Counted from the first letter of the stretch, positions 11,031 through 22,093 are shown. The stretch: DNA of 64,000 bases from Actinostola sp. cb2023 (GCA_033675265.1 JAUJYZ010001550.1:122501-186500); one strand, 5' to 3'. Notes: generated by a model from the letters alone, not told the origin. Made by a program: numbers and translations.

Positions 11031-11444
11031 AATGCAGGCCGGTATTCTTGTTTGACCTCAAATCGCCAACTGGTTGCGCATGCGCCCTGTGCCGGCCGCT
11101 AAGATAATCACCGAAGGCTCTAACAACATGGTTTTTCATAGCCTGCGAAGCGGCTGTATTCGCAGGCTGGTTTATCAACGCACTCTTCACAAACCTTGTT
11201 GTAAGGTTATGTCGTCTTGTTTACAAAATAACCACAACAATTCATAGAGATATGGATTTATCAATCCAGTACTAGTACTGCAAAGGGTTCAGAGATCTTT
11301 AGAACTTAGAACGAAGTGAGTTGATACATGCAGCGAAGAGAAAAAAGCAATTTTACGTCAGTTGTGAGGTTTTTACACTGAGTCGAGGTAAACCCATATC
11401 AGTTACACTGAACATCCAAACATTGTTTAAACACGAAACCGCGC

Positions 11445-11453
11445 TATAAAAGG
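11445..11453 (+). promoter_or_regulatory. TATA box
   Basis: TATAAAAGG sits about 135 bp upstream of a start codon with a strong splice donor behind it. Pyrimidine-rich initiator-like sequence (CACCTTCAGTTGTCAGTC) follows about 22-40 bp downstream, the expected distance for transcription start. Confidence 0.5.
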
Positions 11454-11587
11454 CCCTGTGCCAGGCAGCTCACACCTTCAGTTGTCAGTCAGCCGTCATA
11501 GAAGTAAGAGCTCTGACAGCGACCCGGCCAAGAGTCATTGAATCGGTCCAGTAAGTTGACGCTTCGACATAAAAGTTTTTCAACAAA

Positions 11588-11614
11588 ATGGCATCGATCT
11601 CTACCAATCTCACG
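11588..11614 (+). CDS. candidate short first coding exon (nine codons)
   Basis: An ATG in good context (CAAAATGG) opens nine codons, MASISTNLT, and runs directly into a perfect donor CACG|GTAAGT. With the TATA box upstream this looks like a genuine gene start. The partner exon is uncertain. Splicing to a possible acceptor at 17263/17264 (TTACTGAAG) would be in frame with the Pro/Gln-rich four-TM protein, giving a 5.6-kb intron filled with transposons; that is inference. It could instead be the remnant of a gene whose body was lost. Confidence 0.35.
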
Positions 11615-11940
11615 GTAAGTAGAATGTAGTATTGAAGCGCATTTGTTCGTATTTATCTTGGGGTTATAATTAATTGGGACTGATCGAAACTAACTCGCTA
11701 CTGTAAAACTCCGCGCTAACTGCAACATCTAACTCTTTGTTTTTTGTAGCAATTAAGTCTAGTTTATATATACGCTATTTGTATTTGTATGGATATATTT
11801 ATGGTACCAAATAAACTTTGTCATTGTCATTCATGATTCGCTGAGTTTGTGAAATCGCAGTACTGAAATTGCAAGGAAAGCATGTTCTACCGAGTCACGC
11901 AATGAGTGAGCAAACACTGTTTTAATCGCACTAAGGCCTA

Positions 11941-12257
11941 CAATCCTGGACAAAACCTGTTGGGAATTTTTCGTTTTTTTTTTAACGACTATACATGTGT
12001 AATTCTCCCCCCCCCCCCCCCTTCCCCTTCCCCTTGTCCCCCCCCCCCCCCCCCCCCCCCCCTTGTAAATGTTGGTCATTGACTGAGGAGGAGAGGGGGT
12101 GTCTGGGGGGTGCACGAAAGAGCAACATTGTCAAAGGGGAGAGAGGGTGTTATGGGGGTTGGAGATGTAAGGGGGGTTCCCACGGTCTTGAACGTGTCGG
12201 TTAATATAGAAATACATACATGCATGTGCACATTCCCAACAGTTCTGTCCAGGATTG
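11941..12257. mobile_element. TA-flanked MITE with CAATCCTGGACA termini
   Basis: Left CAATCCTGGACAAAACC and right inverse TGTCCAGGATTG form terminal repeats of about 28 bp that also share CTGTTGGGAAT. TA borders both sides (11939-40, 12258-59). The interior has long C runs, interrupted by short TTCCCC blocks. Confidence 0.78.
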
Positions 12258-12540
12258 TAGTTCAGACGTCGTGCTAATCATGAACCGTTCTCATTTAAAA
12301 CAATAGATAATAAACAAGGCGGCTTCTTTTGAAGTAATTAAGAACGGTTCTTGGAAAGTACGGCGTTTGAACTAGGCTAAGAAATTTATATTTAGTTCAA
12401 ATAGGTTACATATCAGTTAGAAGCCCGACTTCACGCTAGTAGAGCGTCTAGTTAATTTAGATATGCAGGGTAGCCCATTCAGCAAAGAGGCTAATATCCA
12501 GAGGGGCCATTTACTGATTTGCTATAAGCTAGAGCTTTGT

Positions 12541-12622
12541 TAGTCTCCCTCGCATCCGTCTTTAGTTCCGGTGGGCCGAGAGTGTTGCGTGACGGAACTA
12601 AAGACGGATGCGAGGGAGACTA
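12541..12622. repeat. perfect 30-bp inverted repeat with 22-bp loop
   Basis: Bases 12541-12570 (TAGTCTCCCTCGCATCCGTC...) are exactly complementary to 12593-12622. Perfect arms suggest recent formation or insertion. The outer word GTCTCCCTCG recurs, as GACGAGGGAGAC, in repeats at 40641, 54780, 55110 and 63950. Confidence 0.85.
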
Positions 12623-12960
12623 GAGCTTGATACGATGACGGGGTATTCTAAAATTGCTCCGTGTAAGGGGTGGACCATTTGATCGTTGATGGGGGTGGGG
12701 GTTAAATCCCAAAAAAAATATCGAGCAACCACTTCCACCTTTAAAAAAATATCGTGCAAGAACAAATGCATCAAAAAAAATATCGTGCATTATTGTGACA
12801 CCAACTTCAGCTTTTTTCAAGTTTCTTTTTTAAATTTGGTTGACCTAAATTTTCATTTTTTTCGTCGTCAGATTCGGGTATTGAATGTTCATGTGGGATA
12901 CCTGTGTACTCTGCACGGGACATGTCTTGAATTTCAAATTCAAAACCTATCATTGTAGCC

Positions 12961-13383
12961 CAAGGGGCGTAGCGTGCATTATGTACGTATACACACGTGC
13001 GTACAATTTGTTAATCATTAAAATATAAATATTAAAAAAAAAGAAATCTAGACAAAATCGTAAGAGCTGACTAGTGAAATTATGATATCCGGTAAATGGC
13101 ACTTCAGGGAGTGTGTATATGTATAATATTATTGTAGTTAGAAGCAGTGCCATGAACAGTCTCTCAAACCAAATAAACTACAAAAAAAACTGAGTGATCA
13201 GCATTTTACTGTATATATTTGTATAGTGAGAAAATCCGCTGGAAAACGAAGAAAATACTATTTCCAAGGCTCTAGATTTCAAAATTTCCAGGGGGAGTAT
13301 GCCCCCTGACACCCCTAAAAGCGCGCGGCTTCGGCGCTCGTTTCTCTGTGCGTACATTGGAGAAAAAAACATGCTACGCCTCT
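12961..13383. mobile_element. nested TIR element
   Basis: Within the larger element, AGGGGCGTAGCGTGCAT at the left is matched inverted by ATGCTACGCCTCT at the right. Terminal identity is short (about 16 bp with mismatches), so the call is tentative. Confidence 0.4.
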
Positions 13384-13422
13384 GAAAAGTATTGCAACGC
13401 GATCATTGAATACTTGATAACT

Positions 13423-13583
13423 AATAGAAGATGACTCTCTGTGCTTCTATACAAAAATAATGCACGCTGAGGTCTTGAAAGCTGGTAAGGAATGCACGAG
13501 CGGAACGCGAGTGCATTCAGCAACTTTCAAGACCTCAGAAGTGCATTATTTCTGTATAGAAGCAAGGAGAGTCATCTTCTATT
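13423..13583. repeat. foldback with about 70-bp arms
   Basis: AATAGAAGATGACTCTCTG through GCACTGCATTCC-like words are inverted across a short loop centred near 13505. Shared words include TGCTTCTATACA, ATAATGCAC and GAGGTCTTGAAAG. Confidence 0.75.
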
Positions 13584-14035
13584 CGCTTTATAATATAAAA
13601 CTAGTTTTAAACAGGTTTTCTGCTTTTTTTTCGCTGTTCCGTGCATCTATAACATATTACTGTGCACGCTCAACAACCAATCAAATCGCGCGTTGTTGGG
13701 AGGTATACTCCCTAGGATTTTTCTGTTTCAGTAGAAATTTCACCATTCATTGATTGATGGCATGTAAATTTAATAAATCATGATGTAAGTAGAACAACAG
13801 ACTGTACAAATAATTAAATTAAATAACAAAGGATTTATTATACAATTTTCAATATTATCAATTTGGCAACTGAATAGATATTGGCAAACAAAAATAAGTT
13901 TGGTTTAAAAAAAATATCGTGCAAGGGCCTAAGGCAGTGAAAAAATATCGTGCAACATGAAAAGGTGAAAAAAAAATATCGACCATACTTTAAATCGCCC
14001 CCACCCCCCACCAAAAATCAAATGGTCCGCCCCTA

Positions 14036-14579
14036 ACTCAAGTCAGCGTCTCATGAAGTGAGGAATTGCGTGACATGTTGCGTGACATGTTGCGTGACGA
14101 TAATTTGTCACGACGTCATCGCTACTACTCATTACGTCACTACTTTCCGGTACGATCACTTCTGTTTACTCACCACTCACACTCACACTCTGTCGCTTCA
14201 GTTTCTGTCATGTTCAGACGTGAACGGGAAGAGACGTTTCAGCGCAAATCTATTTAATACCATTGCGAAATTAATCCACTGTACATCAAGCCGTGGTAAG
14301 ATAGGGACGAGTAGCCAACGAAGCCGAGAGGGTAGTATCGAAGTCACACAGTGTCCCATCGATTTATTTAACAAACTGATAGGTAAGTTTTTCTCCAAAA
14401 TTGTTGGACAACTGAGACCAATGTATTATAAACTCTAACTTTCGATTCATTGTTGATGGCTTTATGTCTGTTATGTGTGTATTCTAGGACGAATTATATA
14501 CATACTTGTAGTTTAAAACTGTCCAGAGAGTTCATTATTGCTTTCTAACAATATGAATTTCAGATTTACTAGATTTGAT
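14036..14579. other. possible untranslated exon; 12-bp tandem repeat
   Basis: GCGTGACATGTT is repeated 2.5 times at about 14068-14100. A perfect donor CTGATAG|GTAAGT occurs at 14381/14382, so an upstream exon (perhaps 5' UTR of the 17.3-kb gene, with a pyrimidine-rich acceptor CTTATAAG at 17220) may end here. No transcript evidence is available. Confidence 0.25.
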
Positions 14580-14583
14580 TTAA

Positions 14584-16275
14584 GGTGGCTGGACTGGGTT
14601 TTTAGGTGGCGTTACCTTCCATGTTTGAACGGAAAATTCGTTGCTGCTGACAAACTAATTTAAAATCAATTTTTATACCAAGTCTAGAGATAGATTAAAG
14701 TTTGCCATGATACATGTTTGATCATGATCGGAGTTATTCTAGCGCCAAAATGACGTTATTACGCTTTTTGAATAAATTCGATTTTCAGAGAGAGTAGAGG
14801 TTTGTTTAAAAAATTGTCTTCAAGACATAAAGTTCACATGGTCGTCTTCAAGTTTACGAAGTTTCGATGATTTCTATGGAAGCGTTTGCAAATAGATCGA
14901 ATCGGAACTTTTTGGTAGCGAATTTGTAAACAATCCTAAACAATTGTGTCGGGTGCCCGAAAACTTCGCTTTATGGACTTAAGTAAACTTCTTTTGAGCT
15001 CATATTGTTCTGCAACCTTTTCGGGATTCTTTTTAGGAAACGGAAAGAAATCGCTTCATTCGATTTCGAAAAATACGAGTTCCAGTAAAGATATGCATTT
15101 TGTCTTTTGTCAAAGATTTCACTTGTCTTTACTGAAAGGGGTAAAACTGAAAGTTTCAAGTTCATTGAAACATTTTAACACGGTCAAATATTATTCTCAA
15201 ATCCGAAGACTTTTGCATGCCCATTTCTAGAGTATGACAACCGCATCTTATTTGTGTTATGTTTTCTTTGTCATGCATCTCTGTTGTACAGAATACTTTC
15301 TAATTAAAAGTTGTGCATTCCAACACACCATGACATGCATTACATGCAGCGCCTGACTACCTTCCGAGTCCCGTCCGAGTATATGATAATATAATCATAA
15401 TATAATACAATTGTGTGACAATGCCCGTATCCTACTCGGAAGGTAGTCAGGCGCTGCATGTAATGCATGACATGGTGTGTTGGAATGCACAACTTTTAAT
15501 TAGCAAGTATTCTGTACAATAGAGATGCATGACAAAGAAAACATAACACAAATAAGATGCGATTGTCATACTCTAGAAATGGGCATGCAAAAGTCTTCGG
15601 ATTTGAGACGGGCGTGATAATATTTGACCGTGTTAAAATGTTTCAATGAACTTGAAACTTCAGGGTTGATGAATGTGCTATCTAAACTAATTGACTTGGT
15701 AGTTAGAGAAAAATTAATCACCGGATTTTTCAGTTTTACCCCTTTCAGTAAAGACAAGTGAAATCTTTGACAAAAGACAAAATGCATATCTTTACTGGAA
15801 CTCGTATTTTTCGAAATCGAATGAAGCGATCCCGAAAAGGTTGCAGAACAATATGAGCTCAAAAGAAGTTTACTTAAAAAGTCCATAAAGCGAAGTTTTC
15901 GGGCACCCGACACAATTGTTTAGGATTGTTTACAAATTCGCTACCAAAAAGTTCCGATTCGATCTATTTGCAAATGCTTCCATAGAAATCATCGAAACTT
16001 CGTAAACATGAAGACGACCATGTGAACTTTATGTCTTGAAGACAATTTTTTAAACAAACCTCTACTCTCTCTGAAAATCGAATTTATTCAAAAAGCGTAA
16101 TAACGTCATTTTGGCGCTAGAATAACTGCGATTATGATGAAACATGTATCATGGCAAACTTTAATCTATCTCTAGACTTGGTATAAAAATTGATTTTAAA
16201 TTAGTTTGTCAGCAGCAACGAATTTTCCGTTCAAACATGGAAGGTAACGCCACCTAAAAACCCAGTCCAGCCACC
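14584..16275. mobile_element. 1.7-kb foldback element with about 800-bp arms, TTAA-flanked
   Basis: The left arm from GGTGGCTGGACTGGG is repeated, inverted and nearly complete, down to the right end CCCAGTCCAGCCACC. The turn-around lies near 15400, with inner arms containing CTACCTTCCGAGT / ACTCGGAAGGTAG. TTAA borders both ends (14580-83, 16276-79), as in piggyBac-type insertion. The arms differ by indels: about 60 bp around 15660-15735 is absent from the left arm, and a short segment near 15030-15050 is absent from the right. Mirror-image ORFs at 14946-15230 and 15566-15913 are the same sequence read on each arm and have no start-codon support. Confidence 0.88.
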
Positions 16276-16437
16276 TTAAATGGCATCTTTTAATATTTTT
16301 TTCATTCATATTCTTTAGGTATATATATTTAGCTCTAGATTTTAGATTTTGTTTATTTATTTAGACAGTTTATATAATGCACGGCTTCATTGTGTAAATA
16401 AGTGTAAACTTTTTTTGAATTTTGTGCCTAATAAAGT

Positions 16438-16570
16438 TTATTATTATTATTATTATTATATTATTATTACTATTATTATTATTACTATTAGTAGTATTAT
16501 TATTACTATTATTATTATTATATTTGTAATTTGTTTCGAGAAATAAAGTTATCATTATTATATTATTATT

Positions 16571-16605
<35 letters not shown>
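16438..16605. repeat. TTA and GAT trinucleotide microsatellites
   Basis: Interrupted TTA runs at about 16438-16575 followed by a GAT run to about 16605. Confidence 0.85.
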
Positions 16606-16841
16606 TAAACGTGAACTTTACAAATAGAGAGAATCGGAAGCGTACTTAGAGCACTTATTTCAACCACAACTATTCGGAGTCGGAAGCCGGGTGACGGGAT
16701 CGGAATTGGAGTGGATCAGATATTAAGACCGATTCACTCGACCAATCAGCGCCCAGCATTTATGCGCACTATATCTCATTTAGACCCAAGGCGCGAACGG
16801 GACTCCCGAATGAATGAGGTTATCATTGAGCATAACGTAAC

Positions 16842-17150
16842 TAATAGACCTTTTTACCGATACGGCGGCCATCTTGAATTATGGAGAAATTATGGGATGC
16901 CCAGGGTGCAAGCTAGTAACCATTTGGCCATAAAAAACTACGAAAACCTAATTTAAAGCAATGAATTTGTACAAAATTATACAACAATACACAAAACAAC
17001 ACTATGGCTAGCGTGACATAGAAAAATAATATATTGACGCGACTCCACTCTCTACAGTTTTTGGGTCATTTGCACCCTGGGCATCCCATAATGTTTTTGC
17101 CAAAACAATAGAATCCAAAATGGCCGCCGTATCGGTAAAAAGGTCTATTA
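16842..17150. mobile_element. 309-bp TIR MITE
   Basis: TAATAGACCTTTTTACCGAT at the left and its inverse at the right form terminal repeats of 31 bp; further in, ATGGGATGCCCAGGGTGCA is also inverted. It sits about 150 bp upstream of the four-TM gene's first ATG and could affect its 5' region. Confidence 0.8.
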
Positions 17151-17302
17151 ATTCTCGATATTCCAGATCAAGAAATGTTTCAAACTCAATAAGAGCATTA
17201 ATTCTTTGTTTTCTTATAAGGGCTTCGAGGACCTCGCAAACCTAAGGATTATTTTTACTGAAGAATTTGGTGGAAGAGAAAGTCATTTCATCCTTCATCA
17301 GT

Positions 17303-19160
17303 ATGCAGAACGTTGATCTTAAAATCGCAGCTCAAATGGTAACAAACCAATTGCAGACTAGAAAGACCGATGCATCGCTTGTTACAACGAACGTCTCAGC
17401 TGGACAGACCAATCCCCCTACACAACCGTACGTACAGGGACAGCCCTACCCACAGGTACAGCCATGTGACGTACAGGGGCAACCTGGACAGTCCAACGTA
17501 CAGGGACAACCTGGACAGCCCTATGAACAGGGACAACCTGGACAGCCCTACCAACAGGGACAACCTGGACAGTCCAACGTACAGGGACTACCTGGCCAGC
17601 CCAACATACAGGGACAACCTGGACAGCCCTACGTACAGGGGCAACCTGGACAGCCCTATGAACAGGGACAACCTGGACAGCCCTATGAACAGGGACAACC
17701 TGGCCAGCCCTACCTACAGGGACAACCTGGCCAGCCCTACCAACAGGGACAACCTGGCCAGCCCAACATACAGGGACAACCTGGACAGCCCTACGTACAG
17801 GGGCAACCTGGACAGCCCTACCAACAGGGACAACCTGGCCAGCCCAACATACAGGGACAACCTGGACAGCCCTACGTACAGGGGCAACCTGGACAGCCCT
17901 ACCAACAGGGACAACCTGGCCAGCCCAACATACAGGGACAACCTGGACAGCCCAACATACAGGGACAACCTGGCCAGCCCAACATACAGGGACAACCTGG
18001 ACAGCCCTACGTACAGGGGCAACCTGGACAGCCCTACGTACAGGGACAACCTGGACAGCCCTACGTACAGGGACAACCTGGACAGCCCTACGTACAGGGA
18101 CAACCTGGACAGCCCTACGTACAGGGACAACCTGGACAGCCCTACGTACAGGGACAACCTGGACAGCCCTACCTACAGGGACAACCTGGACAGCCCTACC
18201 TACCAACCTGGACAGCCCAACATACAGGGACAACCTGGACAGCCCAACGTACAGGGACAACCTGGACAGCCCTATGAACAGGGACAACCTGGACAGCCCT
18301 ACCTACAGGGACAACCTGGACAGCCCTACCTACAGGGACAACCTGGACAGCCCTACCTACAGGGACAACCTGGACATCCCAACGTACAGGGACAACCTGG
18401 ACAGCACAACGTACAGGGACAACATGGACAGCCCAATGTAAAGGGAGAGATTGCACAAGGACATTACAGTCCCCAGGGCTATGCTCCTGGTTTAACTGGA
18501 AATTCAGAAGCCAACTATGGCGACGTCTACCGATCTGGAAACTTTGGGAAACATTTTGGCAAAATAAACGTACACAGAGGAAAACGATGGGTCCTTGCGC
18601 ATGGAATTCTAGCTTCTTTTATGTTTGTGTTCACACTAGCTGCTTCAATCATGATGAGAGATTACACTGGTAACACCATCCGAGACATTCTTTTGGCATT
18701 CTCTTGGTTGGCCACAGTCGCTGACTGGTTCACAGTAGTATCCGCAGCCTTCTTCATGTGGAGACTCTCGACCTTGCAGCACCCACTGACCACTTTGATG
18801 GTGATGAGATCCTTTGCAGCCTTCAATTTTGCCTTCAATATGTTCTTTTTCTTGGTGGGTCTGCTCGGTGCCATACTTCAACACAAGGATTTCATAGGCC
18901 TGAGCCAAGGAGAAGTCGGATTCCTCAAAGCAATATTTTCTTTTATAGTAATTCTAATGGTAGTGAAAATGGTGACTGGATGGGCCTTCTTGTTCATGTG
19001 GTGGAATTCTCCAACTTGTTGTCATGGTCTTGGACCGTACTGTGTTTTTGAAGAAGGAGAAGAACTTGCCCCAGGAGTTGCTAATTCAGCGGGTGCGGAA
19101 AATATTATTGCATTTGGAGCTGCGGCCGGAGCCGTGGCACAGGAAATGAACAGAGCTTAA
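17303..19160 (+). CDS. Pro/Gln/Gly-repeat four-TM membrane protein, frameshifted within the repeat
   Basis: The N-terminal frame from the ATG at 17303 reads a short leader and then about 27 copies of a 9-residue unit of the type VQGQPGQPY. Near 18203 five bases of one 27-bp unit (AGGGA) are missing, and from there the same motif continues in the next frame to the stop at 19158. The C-terminal about 200 residues have four hydrophobic segments: near [46 protein letters not shown] and [16 protein letters not shown] Cys-containing loop ([13 protein letters not shown]) and an alanine-rich tail follow. The general plan (flexible Pro/Gln-rich head, tetraspan membrane body) resembles MARVEL-type or SCAMP-type proteins, but I see no diagnostic motif and do not assign a family. 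The frameshift may be an assembly error in the repeat, a null allele, or a real defect. In-frame sequence extends upstream of the ATG to 17246, so an extra exon is possible. Confidence 0.6.
17470..18436. repeat. 27-bp coding minisatellite, about 36 copies
   Basis: Unit CAACCTGGACAGCCCTAC plus GTACAGGGA with variable Tyr/Asn and Val/Glu/Gln/Leu/Ile codons. One unit near 18195-18210 is five bases short. All six frames stay open through much of the array, producing long spurious ORFs on both strands. Confidence 0.95.
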
Positions 19161-19189
19161 TCAGTTTTACATGAAACTTAGCTGATGGC

Positions 19190-19428
19190 AATAATGAATA
19201 TTGATGAACATAATGATGCATATGATAATGATGATGTTGATTCCCATGCTGCTGATATGGTTTATGATAATGATACCTATTATGATGATGATAATGATTC
19301 CAATGCTGCTGCTGCTGCTGATGATGATGTTTATGATAATGATACCTATTATGATGATACCTATTATGATGATGATGATTCCAATGCTGTTGCTGATGAT
19401 GATGATGCCTATGATGATGATGATGTCT
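19190..19428. repeat. GAT-based microsatellite in the 3' flank
   Basis: Interrupted GAT/TAT repeats starting about 25 bp after the stop codon of the four-TM gene, including two GATTCCAATGCTG blocks. Probably 3' UTR. Confidence 0.8.
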
Positions 19429-20004
19429 GAAGAGATGTCAGCGGGAAACAATATATTTCTGGTTGCAAATTTGTTTTTTAAATATACAAAATATTTGTTG
19501 CCATATATTCTGGGAAAAACATTGAGAGGTTACTATTACTATTAAGACACTGGAAGTACTGTACGTCACAAATATTTTAGAAATAGAAGCAACTCTTTGT
19601 CATCGATATCGTTTAAATAGTGGATGTACAATATGTCTTCTTCATTTATTTATTAATACTTCCATCATTTTTATGACATATAATTTGCAGATTTTGCAAA
19701 AAAAATGAAAATTGAAATGTTGTAAAATCTTCCCATCATGCATTCATTTGACATTGAATGCTACTTACCTTTACTTGAGACTGTCTTACTATGCTAGTAA
19801 CATGTACAGTATTATATCAATCATTCAGTTCCTGTCTTTTTCCATGATATAATTACTTGGTGGGTTGCCTGTGGCACGCAGAGTTGAAAAATGGGCTTTC
19901 GTTTTCTAATGGCCACAAATCATCAACTGGGTACCAAGGCACATGCACTCTGTGCCGCTGCATGAGGAAACTGACATCCTCGGGAAACCAGGGGTATTAA
20001 TTAT
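19429..20004. other. non-genic stretch
   Basis: AT-rich sequence downstream of the four-TM gene. No feature beyond short ORFs. Confidence 0.45.
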
Positions 20005-20243
20005 GTCGCTCGTTGCTCGCTCCCAGACGAAATACCCCTGGGAACGAAGTCTGTTGGAAGTTCTTCCGGAAGTCAAAATTACTCTCGTTTCTGATTGGTC
20101 GACCTAGGAAGGTCGACCAATCAGTTTCAAGTATATATGCTGGTTTGAATAGGACAGCTGCCATTTTGAATTTTGACTTGCGGAACAAGTTCCAACAGAC
20201 TTTGTTCCCAGGGGTATTTCTCTGGGAGTGAGTAACGAGTGAC
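20005..20243. mobile_element. foldback MITE
   Basis: Nearly symmetrical about GGTCGACC-AGGAA-GGTCGACC at 20096-20120. The arms share CTCGTTGCTCGCTCCCAG / CTGGGAGTGAGTAACGAG, AAATACCCCTGGGAAC and AGTCTGTTGGAA. The ORFs that cross it are artefacts of the palindrome. Confidence 0.8.
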
Positions 20244-20429
20244 AGAATATACTGATGTACAGTGTGTATACCATCTATCTACAAATGTAAATAGTTGGGA
20301 CTAAATACCTTTTATCTGTTGACTTGTGGTTTACATAGTCCTTGAATCCTCCTCCTCTTTGTTTTGGCTTAAAAAAAAATGAATTAAAACATGTCAAGGA
20401 AGAAAAGTTGATCTCACCAACCTTGTTTC

Positions 20430-20912
20430 CCCGAGGGCCCTCTCTGATATCAGCCTACTGGCTATTCTAGGCATCACCCTCTCCCCCCTACACCACCCTC
20501 TCATTTGCTGTATCTAATGTCACCAACAACTAGAGATGTCATGGTGGCCATGTTGGTTCCCGATACGAAATCATTCCCAGGGCCCTCTCTGAGCTCAGCC
20601 TACTGGCTAAGGCAGCAGGGAATACACCACCCTGTACATGTATCTCATGTACCACAACTAGAGAAGCATGGTGGCCATGTTGGTTCCCGATACGAAATCA
20701 TTCCCAGGGCCCTCTCTGAGCTCAGCCTACTGGCTAAGGCAGCAGGGAATATTCACACTGTACATGTATCTCATTACCAGATTATGAAAGCTAATATTCT
20801 GAGCATGCAACCCCCCCCCCCCCCCCCCCCCCCCCCTTCCCCCCTCCCCCCATTTGCTGTATCTAATGTCACCAACAACGAGAGATGTCATGGCGGCCAT
20901 GTTGGTTCCCAA
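20430..20912. repeat. tandem repeat of about 130 bp, three to four copies, with a C tract
   Basis: The words CAGGGCCCTCTCTGAGCTC, CAGCCTACTGGCTAAGGCAG and GTGGCCATGTTGGTTCCCG recur in order. The array is interrupted by a C run at about 20811-20836. An ORF reads through it, but only because of the repeat. Confidence 0.8.
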
Positions 20913-21549
20913 TAGAATTACAGCATGGCTGGTGTGGTCGTGTATCTAAATCATTCCTCATTATGGATTCTCTTGTTTATGCCTCCAACATGTCCGCTGC
21001 ATCTTTTGTACTTTAAATCCCCAGGGATTGATTGTAAATCAGAAATTAAAATTGGCTTAAAGTCCATGGCATAATAGTGTGTATCCCTGTTTTCACTTGA
21101 GTATTTTATCAGAAAACTATATGGTTAACCGCTCAACCAAGGTTCAGTAACTGGTTTACTTCAGTTCAGTAATAATTACCAAACTAATTTAATTATAAAC
21201 CACCAAGTGTAAACACAGCTTAACTTAGTACAAAAGTGATAACAATAGTGGTGATAATAATAAATACTGTCAGACTGCAAAGTGTAATTATAATAAACGA
21301 TTTATCTATCTATCTATACATGTATCTATCGAAGATAACTTGAAGATAAGACAACTTATCGAATTCATGAATAATTAATGAGACAAATACAATAGAAATC
21401 ATAAGCGTAGCAGACATCTGTAAATCGGCAAGAGATTCGTCCTCATTTGCATTCAACTTTAACTTGGATTTTCTTGGCCAAACTGTTTCCTATCATCAAA
21501 ATTATAGTAAAACATCCACTCATACATCGTTGGATTCGATAAGTAATAT
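20913..21549. other. repeat flank shared with 42490-42672
   Basis: From about 21370 the sequence is a paralogue of 42490-42672 (shared words GCGTAGCAGACATCTGTAAA, GTCCTCATTTGCATTCA, ACATCGTTGGATTCGATAAG). A short ATCT run lies at about 21302-21320. No gene seen. Confidence 0.6.
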
Positions 21550-21556
21550 ACAATAT

Positions 21557-21906
21557 CAGGAGCCCATAAGTAGGAGCCTCCATCTGAGATGTATTCGTGA
21601 GACGACCTGTGACCAGATCAGGCTATTTTTAGAACACCAGCCGTTTTCCAGCGAAATTTTAACACCAGGGATTTTTGATTTCGGCTTTGTTACGGAGTTT
21701 CTAGCTTTTGGTTTCTTGGTAGGTTTACTATTTGATGTTTTTTTAGTTCCTTGAGAAACAGAACACAAACTTGAAGACTCTTGGTCACTTTCCGATGAAG
21801 TACTAAACTCTGCAAAAGAGTCACTGTAACTATCACTATCATTTTCGCTCTCTTCACTTTCAGTTTCTTCAATTTCGCCAATTTCTTCGTCCGCCACTTT
21901 GTTCAT
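21557..21906 (-). CDS. acidic Ser/Glu/Asp-rich ORF inside element A
   Basis: From the ATG at 21906 about 116 codons read as a strongly acidic head (DEEIGEIEETESEESENDSD...), a serine-rich middle and a Lys/Pro-rich segment (KPTKKPKARNSVTKPKSK). The frame then runs into the terminal repeat. A similar acidic ORF sits in element B, and acidic remnants occur in C and D, so it is probably the relic N-terminus of a gene carried by this transposon group. No catalytic domain is present; function unknown. Confidence 0.35.
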
Positions 21907-22093
21907 ATATCACAAATAAACACAAATCATCTACCTCATTCATGCTGATTGGCTCTGTTTAATTCCCATGGGGGATTCCTATTGATTGATGATTAGTTCG
22001 CAGGTAAAGGTGTTCTAAAAATAGCCTGATCCGGTCACAGGTCGTCTCACAAACCCAGTACGGTAGATGGAGGCTCCTACTTATGGGCTCCTG
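21557..22093. mobile_element. element A: 537-bp member of the CARGAG, 7-bp-TSD group
   Basis: Termini CAGGAGCCCATAAGTAGG and its inverse, with the target ACAATAT duplicated at 21550-56 and 22094-100. TIRs extend about 80 bp and include TATTTTTAG 67 bp (left) and its complement 70 bp (right) from the ends. The unoccupied form of the same target is at 42673-42690. It contains an acidic ORF on minus. Confidence 0.88.

Larger units (their letters stand above)
12664..14035. mobile_element. 1.37-kb TIR element with direct 16-bp iterons at both ends
   Basis: Terminal repeats of about 45 bp: AAGGGGTGGACCATTTGAT at the left, and the inverse of GGGGCGGACCATTTGAT at the right, each with a G-rich or C-rich stretch inside. 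Near each end three copies of AAAAAAATATCGTGCA or a close variant occur (left about 12712, 12744, 12774; right about 13909, 13939, 13970), all in the same orientation. It encloses another TIR-like segment and a hairpin. No transposase ORF is present, so it is non-autonomous. Confidence 0.65.

Noticed and set aside
14946..15913. Two related proteins of 94 and 115 residues
   Set aside because: The same sequence read on the two arms of a foldback, starting at non-ATG codons.
17370..18290. Alternative frames and minus-strand ORFs of the 27-bp minisatellite as separate genes
   Set aside because: They contain only repeat translation; only the frame joined to the four-TM domain has unique protein-like sequence.
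20505..20915. 136-residue protein
   Set aside because: It is a readthrough of the 130-bp tandem repeat and a C tract.
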